From Stigmatella ashevillena (GTDB taxonomy: Bacteria; Myxococcota; Myxococcia; Myxococcales; Myxococcaceae), in NCBI RefSeq assembly GCF_028368975.1, contig NZ_JAQNDM010000002.1, forward strand, positions 2,242,007 through 2,306,006: a DNA stretch of 64,000 bases. The letters are read 5' to 3'. Within the stretch, counting starts at the first letter, position 1. Every line of letters begins with the position of its first letter. Below, one piece after another: positions 1-10,700 of the stretch. The translations under genes and the position numbers were made by a program. Below the pieces are notes generated by a model. That model was not told the origin of the DNA. It did no database searches and saw nothing but the letters and a program-made list of their open reading frames with translations.

Positions 1-449
1 CAACGCCCGGCGACACCAGCCTGGAGCGGCTCAGCGCCCTCCGCGAGGAGTTGGACGGAAAGATTCTGGTCGACGTCTCGAATGCGACCCGGCGCGGCGC
101 GGAAGGGCTTCCGGCGGGCCTGCTCTACCCCGGCAGCAGCTTGGCCGAGCACCTGCAAAAAGCTCTGCCCAACACGCAGGTCGTCAAGACGCTCAACACC
201 ATGTTCTTCTCCGTCATGATCAACCCGCACAGCCTCACCGTCCCCCCCACAGCGTTCCTGTCGGGCAACGACGACGGTGCGAAGGCGACCGTCAGCAAAC
301 TGCTTCACGACCTCGGGTGGCCGCCAGCCTGGGTTGAAGATCTGGGTGACATTTCCACGGCACAAGGAACAGAAGCACTCGTCCTGCTTGTGCCACACAT
401 CATCCGCCGTCGCGGCTTCGCTCCCTTCGCGCTTGCAATCTCAAGGTGA
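1..449 (+). CDS. NADPH-dependent F420 reductase-like protein, 3' part
   Basis: The reading frame is already open at the left edge (first full codon at position 3) and stops at 449, so the 5' end lies outside the window. The visible part has the C-terminal half of a dinucleotide-binding reductase of the F420H2:NADP oxidoreductase type (COG2085). It shows a strand ending in 'ILVDVSNA', then 'SLAEHLQKALPNTQVVKTLNT' split over a helix, a 'FLSGNDDGAK' segment and 'LGWPPAWVEDLGDISTAQGTE', which are typical of this family after the Rossmann fold. The Rossmann glycine motif itself is outside the window. Members reduce F420 or act as small NADP-dependent oxidoreductases; the substrate here cannot be told. 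Confidence 0.7.
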   Translation, partial: TPGDTSLERLSALREELDGKILVDVSNATRRGAEGLPAGLLYPGSSLAEHLQKALPNTQVVKTLNTMFFSVMINPHSLTVPPTAFLSGNDDGAKATVSKLLHDLGWPPAWVEDLGDISTAQGTEALVLLVPHIIRRRGFAPFALAISR

Positions 450-597
450 GGGGCTGACTCAAGCCTATCAAGCAATCTCTGCTGGAGAACTCTCCCGAGA
501 AGGCGCGCAATCTCCCCCTTACGACAAGGGTTGTTTTCGCGGCTCAATCAAACCTGGGAAGCTCAGCCTGATGGAGCAAGCGCCAGCTTACAGTGTA

Positions 598-625
598 TTG
601 ACAACTGGGCGACCCCGGCTATTGT
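598..625 (+). promoter_or_regulatory. sigma-70-type promoter for the TonB receptor
   Basis: A perfect TTGACA (598-603) and a TATTGT (620-625, 4 of 6 consensus bases) are separated by 16 bp. They sit about 50 bp before the proposed start of the TonB-dependent receptor. Transcription would begin near 632. The rest of the 450-676 gap shows nothing else I recognise. Confidence 0.5.
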
Positions 626-676
626 CGCACGCCTTTTGGGGTGCAGTGCAACAAACCCACCCTAGAGGGGTCCCGC

Positions 677-3600
677 GTGAACATGAGACGGATACTCCGG
701 GCAACTGGACTGGTCGTGGTCGTGGCTTCGTCCTACGGGACCGCAGCCTACGCTGACAGCGTGATTCTCGGTACGGTCTTCAACGCCGAGACCCAGAAAC
801 CGGTCGCGGATGTGGTCGTCACGGCCACCTCGCCCAACCTGCAAGGCAAGCAAGAGGTGGTGACGGACGCCCAGGGGCAATACCGCATTCCTCAACTGCC
901 GCCGGGCGTGTACACCCTGCGCTTCGACAAGGAATCGTTCAATGCCTTCTCGCGCCCGGAGGTCCCGCTGCGGCTGGATCGCACCATCCGCGTCAACGTG
1001 GAGCTGCTGCCCGAGAATGCCACCGAGGCCATCACGCTCGACGTCAAGGGCGTGGCGCCGACCATCGACGTGGGCTCGACGACGATGGGCATCAACGTCG
1101 ACCAGGACTTCATCCAGCGCATCGCGGTGAACCGTCCGGGAGGCAAGTCGGGCTCTGCCCGCTCCTTCGAGAGCCTCGCCGAACTGGCGCCGGGCGCCCA
1201 GGAGGACCTCTTCGGTGTGTCCATCAACGGCACCACCTCACCGGAGAACGGGTATGTGGTGGACGGCCTGTCCACCAACGACCCGGCCTTCGGCGTCAAC
1301 GCGAGCCCGCTGAGCGTGGAGTTCGTGCAGGACGTCAACATCATCACCGGCGGCTACATGCCGGAGTACGGTCGCTCGACGGGCGGCGTGCTCAACGCGG
1401 TCACCAAGTCCGGCTCCAACGAGTTCCACGGCTCCGTTTACGGCACCGTCACCCCGGGAGCGCTCGAGGGCACACGCGATCAGGTGGTCAGCGCCTCCTC
1501 GGTGATCGCGGGCCGCAACGCCCTGGACGTGATGGGCGACGTGGGCGCTACCCTCGGCGGTCCCCTCCTGAAGGACAAGCTGTGGTTCTTCGCCGGTGTG
1601 GCCCCCAACTACAGCCACTACACGCACACGCGCTCGATCAACGCGTACCAGACGGAGATCGACCCGAACTCGGGCCAGCTCGTGGTGAAGACGAATGATC
1701 GCGGCTTCAACCTGTTCACGCAGATCCCGGGCTCGGAGCGCAAGATCGGGTTCCAGGGGAAGAGCCTGCAGTACATCGGCAAGCTGACGTACCTGCTCAA
1801 CCCGGATCACAACCTCTCGGTGTCTGTCATGGGCACGCCGACCACGTCGGGGGGGAACGGCACCATCTCCATCAGCCCGTTGACGGGCCTCGTGCTCCCG
1901 CGCATCGTCGGCAGCCCCGATGCCGAGATCTTCTATACGAAGGCAGTGTCGAGCACCACGTCCACCGCCCTGAAGTACTCGGGTGCCTCCAACGACAAGA
2001 AGCTCCTTATCGACGCCAACCTCGGTTGGTTCCACCAGACGTCGTCCACTCTGCCCTCGGACGGCTCGCAGGTGGGATCCACCACGGGCATGTCGGGCCT
2101 GGCGACGGTCGTCTACAGCGCCCCGCGTCCCATCTACTATTACGAGCCCGACCTCACTGCGGCCCAGGAGGCGTGCACCCAGAACGGGGATGCGACGGGC
2201 CTGGTGGCCTGTCCGGTGTATTCGTACTACGCGGCGGGGCCAGGTTACATCAACGAGGCCAAGCTGGACCGCGTCCAAGCCAACGCCAAGGCCTCCTACC
2301 TGCTCAACGCCCTGGGCACCCACGTGTTCAAGCTGGGCGCGGACGTGGAGCGGCTGCGCTATGACAACCTCAAGGCCTACTCCGGGTCCGTGCTTCTGGT
2401 TGAGGCCGCGAACGGGGCCTACTGGGTGGACGACCGCCGCTACGGCTTTCCGTCCGATCCTGGCACGGCCACCCGCTTGCCCTTTCTTCACTCGGTGACC
2501 CACAGCAACACGTTGGGCGGCTTCCTGCAGGACAGCTGGACCCTCGCCCAGCGCGTGACGCTCAACGTGGGCGTGCGCTACGACACCCAGTGGCTCTACG
2601 GCGGTGACGGCAACCTGGCCTTCTCGCTGCCCCACCAGGTCTCCCCGCGCTTGGGTCTGGTCGTGGACCCGCTGGCCAACGGCCGCATGAAGGTGTACGC
2701 CAACTTCGCGCGCTACTACGAGCAGATGCCCATCAACCTCCTGGACCGCGCCTTCCCGCCCGAGCCGCGCGACCTGGTGTTGCATACCTCGGGCGAGGGC
2801 AAGTGCGATCCGGCCACCATCCAGACGCGGGAAGGCCAGGCCACCTGTTTGGCCGCCTCCAACTCGGTGCCGTTCAACAGCACCTCGGGCCCCACGACTG
2901 TGGATCCCAGCATCAAACCCCAATCCTCGGACGAACTGCTGGTGGGCGCCGAGTACGAGGTGCTGGCCCACGTCCGCGTCGGTGTGTCCTACACCCACCG
3001 CTCCATGAACCAGATCATCGAGGATATGAGCGGGGACGACTCGCGCTTCCTGGGCAACCCAGGCCAGGGCCTCGCCCAGGCGTTCCCCAAGGCCAAGCGC
3101 AACTATGACGCGATGACGTTGTTCCTCAATCGCACCTTCAGCGAGGGCTGGCTGGCGCAGGCCAGCTACACCTGGTCGCGGCTGTATGGCAATTACTCGG
3201 GTCTGTTTCGCCCAGAAACCTTCCAGCTGGCTCCGAACCTCACCTCGGACTTCGACCTGGTGGCGCTGATGGAGAACCGCATGGGTTTGCTGCCCTTTGA
3301 CCGGACCCACGCCATCAAGCTGTTTGGCGCCAAGGAGTTCGACTTCTCCAATGCCCTGGGCGCGAGCATCGGCCTGTCGTACCGCGGCCTCTCCGGCGTT
3401 CCCATCAACTACCTTGGCGCGCACCCGATCTACGGTCTCAACGAGTCGTTCATCCTGGACCGTGGCTCCGCAGGCCGCACTCCTTGGGTGAACAACATTG
3501 ATGCGAACATCGGGGTGAACTACCGCGTGAACAGGACGAACGTGCTGTCGCTCAGCGTGGATGTGTTCAACCTCTTCAACTTCCAGCAGGTCACGAGCGT

Positions 3601-3814
3601 AGACGAGGCCTACACCTTCCAAAACGTGCTCCCCATCACAGGGGGCGAGGCGGCCGACGGGGCCCTGACGCCCGATCAAGTCACCGTCCTCGACCCCGCC
3701 ACGGGCCTTCCCACCGGCAACCTGTCCGCCGAAGCCCTGAACAAGAATTTCAGGCAGCCGACCTCTTACCAGAACCCGCGGCAGATCCGCCTGGGCCTCA
3801 AATACACATTCTAA
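677..3814 (+). CDS. TonB-dependent receptor with carboxypeptidase-regulatory-like N-terminal domain
   Basis: Predicted outer-membrane transporter of about 1045 residues. I chose the GTG at 677 because AGAGGGG lies 6 bp upstream; the ATG at 683 is the alternative. Order of parts: signal peptide (about 1-26, ending 'YGTAAYA'), a carboxypeptidase-regulatory-like beta-sandwich (starting 'VILGTVFNAETQKPVADV'), a plug domain with 'GYMPEYGRSTGGVLNAVTK' and 'NEFHGSVYG', and a long beta-barrel ending in the aromatic residue of 'RLGLKYTF'. This Oar-like architecture is common in Myxococcota and Bacteroidota, where it imports large substrates or helps secrete proteins. No substrate-specific partner gene is adjacent. 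It converges on the lipoprotein gene at 4080 with a hairpin between them. Confidence 0.88.
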   Translation: MNMRRILRATGLVVVVASSYGTAAYADSVILGTVFNAETQKPVADVVVTATSPNLQGKQEVVTDAQGQYRIPQLPPGVYTLRFDKESFNAFSRPEVPLRLDRTIRVNVELLPENATEAITLDVKGVAPTIDVGSTTMGINVDQDFIQRIAVNRPGGKSGSARSFESLAELAPGAQEDLFGVSINGTTSPENGYVVDGLSTNDPAFGVNASPLSVEFVQDVNIITGGYMPEYGRSTGGVLNAVTKSGSNEFHGSVYGTVTPGALEGTRDQVVSASSVIAGRNALDVMGDVGATLGGPLLKDKLWFFAGVAPNYSHYTHTRSINAYQTEIDPNSGQLVVKTNDRGFNLFTQIPGSERKIGFQGKSLQYIGKLTYLLNPDHNLSVSVMGTPTTSGGNGTISISPLTGLVLPRIVGSPDAEIFYTKAVSSTTSTALKYSGASNDKKLLIDANLGWFHQTSSTLPSDGSQVGSTTGMSGLATVVYSAPRPIYYYEPDLTAAQEACTQNGDATGLVACPVYSYYAAGPGYINEAKLDRVQANAKASYLLNALGTHVFKLGADVERLRYDNLKAYSGSVLLVEAANGAYWVDDRRYGFPSDPGTATRLPFLHSVTHSNTLGGFLQDSWTLAQRVTLNVGVRYDTQWLYGGDGNLAFSLPHQVSPRLGLVVDPLANGRMKVYANFARYYEQMPINLLDRAFPPEPRDLVLHTSGEGKCDPATIQTREGQATCLAASNSVPFNSTSGPTTVDPSIKPQSSDELLVGAEYEVLAHVRVGVSYTHRSMNQIIEDMSGDDSRFLGNPGQGLAQAFPKAKRNYDAMTLFLNRTFSEGWLAQASYTWSRLYGNYSGLFRPETFQLAPNLTSDFDLVALMENRMGLLPFDRTHAIKLFGAKEFDFSNALGASIGLSYRGLSGVPINYLGAHPIYGLNESFILDRGSAGRTPWVNNIDANIGVNYRVNRTNVLSLSVDVFNLFNFQQVTSVDEAYTFQNVLPITGGEAADGALTPDQVTVLDPATGLPTGNLSAEALNKNFRQPTSYQNPRQIRLGLKYTF

Positions 3815-4031
3815 GTTCGAGTTTCGGTGCGTCAGGCCAGGCTTGGCATCCGAGTGATCATCCGGTCCCAGGTCCTGCAACCGGTACGTGTAGGTGTCAC
3901 TGGAGGACCAAGTGGTGACCACCGCCTTCAGGTAGGTCGCGGTAGGGACGGCCCTTTGCCTCATCGACTCGGGCCACCCCCCGCACAGATCCCAGCGGGC
4001 GCTGCTAACGCACTGGGCGTTAGATGGAGCG

Positions 4032-4063
4032 CCCTCTGGCGGCAGGTGGAGCGCGCCAGAGGG
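4032..4063. terminator. hairpin between convergent genes, possible bidirectional terminator
   Basis: A perfect 10-bp inverted repeat (CCCTCTGGCG at 4032-4041, CGCCAGAGGG at 4054-4063) with a 12-nt loop lies between the TonB receptor stop (3814) and the stop of the convergent lipoprotein (4080). There is no U-run on either side, so intrinsic termination is uncertain. The rest of the 3815-4079 gap contains no gene I can support. Confidence 0.45.
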
Positions 4064-4079
4064 AACAGCCACTTCGGGG

Positions 4080-5828
4080 CTACGGGCAGATGTCGCGATC
4101 GGTCAACGCGTTCAGGTGGCCCTCGGCATTTCCGGTCAGCGAGCGGGCATAGAGACCGCCATCAAAGCTCCCGTGGGAGAACGTCACATGAGCCAGGGGC
4201 GCGAGCACGGTCCCCCAGAAACCGTAGCCCTCGGCGGTAATCGATGCGGCATCCACGAAGTTGTAGAGCACGCCGTGCTGGTCAATCCCGCCGCTGAACG
4301 AGTGGCCGAAGCCCTTGAACGAGGCCGAGTCTCCCCGGATGTTGATGACCGCCAAGGAGCCCGCGGGGGCCTCGATGAACAGCGCCTTGGCGCTGGCAAA
4401 GGCGCTCGCAGGCACTTCGAAGACGTTCACGCCGGAGGCCGTGCCGCGCAGCATGACGCCTCCCCAGGACTCAAGGACCGTTGACCCACTGACCTCCAGC
4501 GCCGCGAGCCGCAGGGAGAGGTTGCGCAGCTCGCTCCCCCGGGCGGCGAAGTCAATGGGAGTTCCCTGCGAGGCCGAGCCCCGGACAAACGTCACCCCCG
4601 CACCCGAGTAACTCCCCCCATACCACGCGTCCCCCCAGACCCCTCCGTTCGACAAGCTCAGGTTGCCGCCCGCCACCAGGGCCTGGGCAATCTGGGTGTC
4701 CGGCAGCTTCCAGCCGACCGAGAAGTTCTCCATCGAGATGTTTCCACCCGCCGCCACCTTCCCTTCCACATCGGTCCCCGCCGTGTAGTTCCCGGTCAGG
4801 AAGAGGTTGTAGTCGCTCAGCCGGACCTCAATGCAGTCCTGTGAAGGGGCGCAGTCATCGATGCCATCTCCATTCGCGTCGCCACAGATGGAGGGATCGA
4901 ACGGCTTGGGGTCATTGCCCGTAGGCACACCATCTCCGTCGGGATCCGCCTCTGGATCCAGGCCACAAATGCTGCCCGCGGTCGGGCTGACCAGGGTGAA
5001 CCGGCTGTCCTGCTGAGAATTGGTATAGAAACCAAACCTGCCGATGGGAAAGGTGCCTTGCTGATCAAACTGCAGCACATTGTTGACCCACACCCGGACC
5101 CTTGAGACTTCATACTCCATCCGGACCCGATAGACTGCGTGGTCAGCCCACCCCGTTCTGCTGAGCGTGATGCCTCGGGCCTCCTCGGAAATCGCCCCAA
5201 AATGTGCCCAGAACGGGTCCACCCCATCTTGCCCAGAAGGAGTCACCACACCCTTGACCCGGCTCATGGCCAGACCCGCTCGCCCGACCTTGCCGCCGGA
5301 CAGCGTTTGATCCAGCTGCTTCCAATCAAACAGCATGAACTCAGCCTGTGGATTGGTTGTGTCGCCTTGATCGTAGGCGACCACCCACCCGATGAAATCG
5401 TCGTCACTGGTGGTTTCGACGGCCAAATCAAAGACGAGCTCCGAGCCAGCCGCTGGCAGGTTCGTCATGTACACGGCCGGACCTGAGTTGACCGACTGGC
5501 GCAGCGTCAGACGATCCGGGGACAGGATCCATCTCGGAGCGGGGTCACTGCCCGCAGGCCACCGCTCATGGTACGCCAAGGAAAAATTGGCATCGGTACA
5601 AACAAAACCATTCTCCACGGTGCAGACACTGCTACAGCCATCCCCCTCCGTGCTGTTCCCGTCATCGCACTGCTCGTCCGCGGCGCGATTGCCATCTCCG
5701 CACGCACCGGCGGCGGCGCTGATGGAACGTGTGGTGGAGCGCAGCGCGTCCCCCTCCTCCACGCCACAGCCCGCACACACCAGCAAGCCAGCAATCGCCA
5801 GCGACATCCCCGTCAAGCCGTGATGCAT
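4080..5828 (-). CDS. choice-of-anchor A type lipoprotein with myxococcal Cys-rich repeat
   Basis: Exported lipoprotein of 582 residues. The ATG at 5828 follows a good ribosome site (GAGGAA); further upstream codons in frame look non-coding. Signal peptide with lipobox 'LLVCAGC'. Next comes a DUF4215-type segment ('ACGDGNRAADEQCDDGNSTE'), a short Cys-rich repeat frequent in myxobacterial surface proteins. Then a beta-rich region that may bind carbohydrate or form a jellyroll, and a thrombospondin-type-3-like acidic stretch ('DPEADPDGDGVPTGNDPKP'). The C-terminal domain from about 360 begins 'CIEVRLSDYNLFLTGNYT' and has 'VEGKVAAGGNISMENFSVG', which matches choice-of-anchor A proteins. A surface adhesin or matrix role is inferred. 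It is divergent from the cupin gene at 6037. Confidence 0.75.
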   Translation of the reverse strand: MHHGLTGMSLAIAGLLVCAGCGVEEGDALRSTTRSISAAAGACGDGNRAADEQCDDGNSTEGDGCSSVCTVENGFVCTDANFSLAYHERWPAGSDPAPRWILSPDRLTLRQSVNSGPAVYMTNLPAAGSELVFDLAVETTSDDDFIGWVVAYDQGDTTNPQAEFMLFDWKQLDQTLSGGKVGRAGLAMSRVKGVVTPSGQDGVDPFWAHFGAISEEARGITLSRTGWADHAVYRVRMEYEVSRVRVWVNNVLQFDQQGTFPIGRFGFYTNSQQDSRFTLVSPTAGSICGLDPEADPDGDGVPTGNDPKPFDPSICGDANGDGIDDCAPSQDCIEVRLSDYNLFLTGNYTAGTDVEGKVAAGGNISMENFSVGWKLPDTQIAQALVAGGNLSLSNGGVWGDAWYGGSYSGAGVTFVRGSASQGTPIDFAARGSELRNLSLRLAALEVSGSTVLESWGGVMLRGTASGVNVFEVPASAFASAKALFIEAPAGSLAVINIRGDSASFKGFGHSFSGGIDQHGVLYNFVDAASITAEGYGFWGTVLAPLAHVTFSHGSFDGGLYARSLTGNAEGHLNALTDRDICP

Positions 5829-6036
5829 TTCCCCGTTCCTCCCCTCGAAATAAAGACTCCGAGGGAAAGAGACCGTCAGCCAAAGAACTATGCGGAAAAT
5901 CCTTGGATGGAGGGTTTGGCGGGAAGCCATCCCACGACGAAACCCGTGCCGGGGGGCGCGCGGGGGCACGTGTGCCGAGCGTCCCTGCCGACCGGGTGTG
6001 CCATGATGCCCGCCCCACTCGAAGGGAGGCCCTCCC

Positions 6037-6465
6037 ATGACCACGCGCAAGCCCGCCCGCAAGTCAGCACGCAAGCCCATCGTTCTCCCCCCGGGTGGGG
6101 GGCGTCCGTATCCGATGGGAAGACTCCGTGCTGTGTTCAAGGCCGACTGCGACGAGACGGCCCGGGCCTACTCCATCTCCGAATGGTGGCTCGAGCCGAA
6201 CACCACGGGCCCCGGTGCGCACTCGCACCCGGAGGATGATGTGTTCTTCGTCATCGAAGGCACGATGAGCATCCTGATTGGGAAGAAGTGGATCGATGCG
6301 CCCCCCGGCTCATTCGTGCTCGTGCCTGGCGGGGTGACCCACGACTTCGAGAACCGGAGCCGACAGCGCGCAGGGATGCTCAACTTCACCCCGGGCGTCT
6401 TCGAGCCCGAGATGGAGGGCATCGCCCAGTGGTTCAAGGAGCATCCCGCGGGTGATGTGCGCTGA
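6037..6465 (+). CDS. cupin-domain protein
   Basis: Small cytoplasmic protein of 142 residues with a single conserved beta-barrel cupin. Motif 1 is seen as 'GPGAHSHPEDDVFFVIEGTM' (metal-binding His, His and Glu) and motif 2 as 'PPGSFVLVPGGVTHDFEN' (His). Start ATG 6037 has GGGAGG 7 bp upstream. The N-terminus is Lys/Arg rich ('TTRKPARKSARKP'). Such single-domain cupins can be metal-dependent enzymes or small-molecule sensors; no partner gene narrows the choice. Confidence 0.8.
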   Translation: MTTRKPARKSARKPIVLPPGGGRPYPMGRLRAVFKADCDETARAYSISEWWLEPNTTGPGAHSHPEDDVFFVIEGTMSILIGKKWIDAPPGSFVLVPGGVTHDFENRSRQRAGMLNFTPGVFEPEMEGIAQWFKEHPAGDVR

Positions 6466-6514
6466 ACGTGGAACAGTGGCAGCCTCCATATCTCCATCAC
6501 CGAGGCACAGCCGG

Positions 6515-6551
6515 TGGCACAGCAGGTTGTGCCATGTGTCAGCCTGTGCCA
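6515..6551. promoter_or_regulatory. palindromic operator (copy 1)
   Basis: A perfect inverted repeat TGGCACA-N6-TGTGCCA spans 6515-6534. A third half-site, TGTGCCA, is at 6545-6551. The same arrangement, with an identical arm and spacer length, recurs in front of the FHA/sigma-54 activator gene at 12329-12348. It lies about 220 bp before the secreted-protein gene at 6768, a spacing suited to an enhancer-type upstream site. The binding protein is not known. The activator encoded at 12423 is the obvious candidate. Confidence 0.6.
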
Positions 6552-6767
6552 AGGCCGTGGGTGTCCTCGCGAGCACCTGGGGCTTCGCTTCTGCTGGAGT
6601 GACGCACGATCTCCGCGCCCTTGAGCACCAAGCCCTTGAGGATGGAAGGCCGTCCAGTGGTGGCCTCTTCGTTGCAATGAGCCCGTGCACACCCTCACCG
6701 CCTGCTCGAGGCGGCTCCGAGGGCTCTTACTCCGGACCGGGTGTCCGGCCTGCACAAAGGCTCTTCC

Positions 6768-7664
6768 TTGAAACTCAATCGCATGCTGTGGCTGGTGGCG
6801 TTCACGCTCATCCAGCTCCCATTCGAGGCGCGTGCCGCGTCCCAGAGCGGTGACACGGAATACTGCGCCACGCCCTATCCCTTCTGGTGGCGCTACGACG
6901 GGCCGCGCGTGGACGTCGCAGTGAAGGACTGGCTGATTCAGCCCTCGGGCGAGTCCTTCCGCATCTCGTTCACCCTCGTCAATGAGGGCACAGCGACCTT
7001 CGAGGGGGGGATGGCCTTCGTGCTCTCGCACGCGGCGGTGGATCCGCGGGGGTACGCGGATCCCTCCTCGCTGGCGCCCCCCTCCAACGCGCGCTCGCTG
7101 CTGGGCGCGGAGTCCCTGGTACAGGGCCAGCTGCCCACCCTCCGTCCCGGTGAGCGCGCTGTGCTCACGGCCGAGGCCAGGGCCATTGCCAGGGAGGCCA
7201 ACCACATCCTCACCCTCAGCTTCTACGACGGAGCTCAGTCGCAGGGCGAACCCGTTCGCGTTCCCTGGTTCTGGGTGCGCCTCCTCTCGCCCCGTGCCAC
7301 GCCAGGAACGCTGGTGATCCAGGATTCCCGGGTGGAACCCACGGACTCCAGGCGGGAGGGCTACAGCGCCCGCCGCGTCCAGATCGCCATCAAGAACGTG
7401 GGGCGCACCGCGGTGGAGGCGGGAACGCCTATCCGCGTGATCCATGGCCACAGCGGCTCGGCGGGTGGGTACTGGGGGCCGGACGACATCATCGACCCGA
7501 ACGACCCCGGCAACCCGTACGCCAGCTTCTTCCGCGAGGAGGTGTACAGCGCCCGCCTGGAGCGAGCGCTGAACCCAGGAGAGATCCTCGAGCTCGAAAG
7601 CAACGTGAGTGTCCCCGAGGGCGCTGTCGGGCTGCAGCAGATGACGGTCGCCGTCGGCAACTGA
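6768..7664 (+). CDS. secreted protein of unknown function with Ig-like (CARDB-like) segments
   Basis: Exported protein of about 298 residues. I prefer the TTG at 6768 because AAAGG sits 7 bp upstream and the result is a clean signal peptide (about 1-25, ending 'PFEARA'). ATG 6783 and GTG 6741 remain possible. The mature part holds two beta-sandwich-like segments, 'VDVAVKDWLIQPSGESFRIS' with 'LVNEGTATFEGG', and later 'VQIAIKNVGRTAVEAGTPI'. These resemble CARDB-type repeats in which 'N.G' follows a strand. No enzymatic motif is visible. A possible operator lies about 220 bp upstream, so it may be a target of the FHA/sigma-54 activator at 12423. Confidence 0.6.
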   Translation: MKLNRMLWLVAFTLIQLPFEARAASQSGDTEYCATPYPFWWRYDGPRVDVAVKDWLIQPSGESFRISFTLVNEGTATFEGGMAFVLSHAAVDPRGYADPSSLAPPSNARSLLGAESLVQGQLPTLRPGERAVLTAEARAIAREANHILTLSFYDGAQSQGEPVRVPWFWVRLLSPRATPGTLVIQDSRVEPTDSRREGYSARRVQIAIKNVGRTAVEAGTPIRVIHGHSGSAGGYWGPDDIIDPNDPGNPYASFFREEVYSARLERALNPGEILELESNVSVPEGAVGLQQMTVAVGN

Positions 7665-7728
7665 GCCGCCACGCAGCCACGGCAGGCGCCTGGCGGGGAC
7701 TCCCCCGCCCTTCTGGTACCTTTACCTC

Positions 7729-10700
7729 ATGTCTGCTGATGATGCGCCCGGTCCTGAAGAGCCGGTCCTTCCAGGGACCGTCTCCGCCGAGAGGCCCGCC
7801 TCTCCGCAGGCAGAGACCCCCACGATGCCCGGCGAGGCCGCGAGGGCCCCGTCGGCGCCGACCGCCACATCCGTCACGGCGGCGGGGACTCCGAACGCAG
7901 GCTGGGAGCGCTACGAGTTCCTGGGGCTGCTGGGCAGCGGTGGCATGGGCGAGGTCCACAAGGCTCGAGATCGGCGCCTGGGCCGCATCGTCGCGCTCAA
8001 GTTCATCCGCGGCTCCGATCCGAATCTGGTCATGCGCTTCCTGCAGGAGGCGCGCGCGCAGGCCCGCATCGATCATCCAAACGTCTGCAAGGTGTACGAG
8101 GTTGGCGAAGTGCACGGAAAGGCCTACATCGCCATGCAGTTCGTGGAAGGCCAGCGACTGGACCGGGCGGCCGCCAGCATGTCCCAGCCCAAGAAGCTGC
8201 GGGTCATGCAGGAGGTGGCCACCGCCATCCACGAGGCACACCGGCAGGGCGTCATCCACCGGGACCTGAAGCCCACCAACATCCTGGTCGAGCGTGGCGA
8301 GAGCGGGCGCTTCTTTCCCGTCGTCATGGACTTCGGCTTGGCGTACGACACCGGCCAGGGGCACGGCCTCACCGTGACGGGCGCGGTGATGGGCACGCCC
8401 TCGTACATGGCGCCGGAGCAGGCTCGCGGCGAGCTGAGCAGCATCGACCGCCGCTCGGACGTGTACAGCCTGGGCGCCACGCTCTACGAGTTGCTGGCCG
8501 GCGTGGCGCCCTTCACCGACGCCACCGTGGTGGGCACGCTGGCCAAGGTGCTGCACGAGGAGCCTCCGTCCCTGCACTCGCACGTGCCGGCGATTGAGCG
8601 TGACCTGGAGATCATCGTCCTCAAGTGCCTGAGCAAGGAGCCCTCGCAGCGCTACCCCTCCGCTCGCGCGCTGGCGGAGGATCTCGCGCGTTTCCTGGAT
8701 GGCGAGCCCATCATCGGACGCCGCCCGAGCCTTCCGTACAGGCTGCGAAGGCTGGCGCGAAAGCACCGCGCCCTGGTGGGCGTCTCCGCGCTGTCCCTAA
8801 CGGCCATCCTGGCACTGGCCACCTTCGGCGTGCGGACGTGGCTGCAGGTCCGGTGGACGCAGCAGCAGTCCGAGGAGCGTGCGCGGCTGGCCGAGCAGCT
8901 CGGCCAAGAGGTCAAGGAGATCGAATGGTTCCTGCGCTTGGCCTACGCACTGCCACTGCATGACACGGGTCGTGAGCAGCAGCTCGTGCGTGAGCGCATG
9001 AAGCGCATCGCGGAACGACGAACGGGCCTGGGCGCCTCGGGCGAGGGGCTCGTCTCCTATGCCCTGGGCCGGGGCTCCCTGGCGCTGCGCGAATTCGACA
9101 AGGCCCACGAGCAGCTGCTCCGCGCCCGGCAGCTGGGGATCGACTCGCCGGAGCTGCACTACGCGCTGGGCCGGGTGCTCGGTGAGCGGTACTACCAAGC
9201 GATGGAGGAAGCCCAGCGCAGCGGCAACAAGGAATGGGTGGCCGCGCGACAGCGGGCACTCGAGCAGCAGTACCTCGAGCCCGCGCTCCAGTCGCTCGAG
9301 CGCAGCCAAGGCGTCGAGCTGGAGTCGCCCCGTTACCTGGAAGGGCTCATCGCCTTCTACCGCCGACAGTATGACGTGGCGGCGCGGGCCGCGGGGCAGG
9401 CCGTCTCGGAGACGCCCTGGCTGCACGAGGCCTGGAAACTCGCGGGGGACGTGGCGCGGGCCCAGGCCATGGAACAATTCGATCGCAGCTACGACGTGGC
9501 GAGCTCCGGGCTCCAGGAGGCTGCGAGGCTGTACGGGCAGGCCATCCAGCAGGGGGGCAGTGACGCGCTGAGCTTCGAGGCGCTGGCGGAGGTGTGGATG
9601 GGCCAGTCAGATCTCGACGAGAAGCAGGGCAAGCCGCAGGCGCAGGCCCTGGAGCGGGCCCTGGCCGCGAGCGAGAAGAGCATCCAGGCCTCGCTGCGGC
9701 GCTCGGGGGGTTACACCCAGAAGGCCTATGTGCTGATGCGCCGGTACCGGATGACCTTCTCCCCGGGCCAGAGCCAGGACAAGCGAGCCATTCTCGAGGA
9801 GTGGATCGCCACGGGCCGACGGGCAGTGGAACTCAATCCCCAGGACGTGTCCGCCCATGACGCGCTGGGAATCGGGTACCTCAAGCGCGGGGAGTATCAG
9901 GCGAGGAATGGCGAGGATCCCAGCGCCTCATGGAGCGAGGGCGCCACCCTGCTGTCCCGGGCGCTCGAGTTCCAGCCCAACCACCCGTGGGCGCTCAATG
10001 ATCTGGGTCTGCTCCACCAGACTCGAGGCAAGTACCAGGCGGGACACGGCCAGGATCCGCGCGCCGCATACCGGGAGGCCATCCGCTGCTTCGAGCAGGC
10101 GGCCCAGGCCGATCCGAAATACCTCTATCCGCTCGCCAACCAGACCAGTGCGTACGGCGAGTTGGCGGACTACGCCTTCTCGCGAGGGCTCAGCCCTGAG
10201 GAGGATGTCCGCAAGGCGCTCGAGGCCGCGGAGCGTGGTCTCTCATTGGATCCCCAGTACTACTGGACGATGAATGAAGCCGCCGCCGCGGAGCAGATCC
10301 ACGCCAGCTACCTCATCGCGGTGGGGCAGGACCCCCGTCCCGCGCTCGAGCGGGCGCGCCAGTACCTCGATCGATCCTCGCTCATCAACCCGTCCTACGC
10401 GTGGACGCATGTCGCCCAGGCAAGAAACTTCTCCCTGGAGGCGGTCCAAGCACTTCAGGAGGGGCGCGATCCGGGCGCCGTGCTCGCACAGGGGCGGCAA
10501 GCCGTGGAGCGCGCCATCGGGTATGCCGCAGGGTGTGCGGGTTGCCGGATCGAGCGAGCGCGGGTGGAACTCGCGGTGGCGGAGTGGGAGCAGCGCCGAG
10601 GCAGATCCAGCGCGGCCTCCCTGCATCAGGCCCTCATCGAGGCTCGGCGCGCCGTGGAGCTATACCCCTACGTCGGGGCCCACCAGGAGCTGGCCAACGC

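Noticed and set aside
1238-4072. 944-residue open frame on the minus strand
   Set aside because: It lies antisense to the TonB receptor gene, has no ribosome site and no domain; high GC opens long antisense frames here.
6560-6610. possible sigma-54 -24/-12 promoter (GG-N10-GC at 6581-6594)
   Set aside because: Spacing fits but the flanking bases are poor and no similar element is found next to the second operator.
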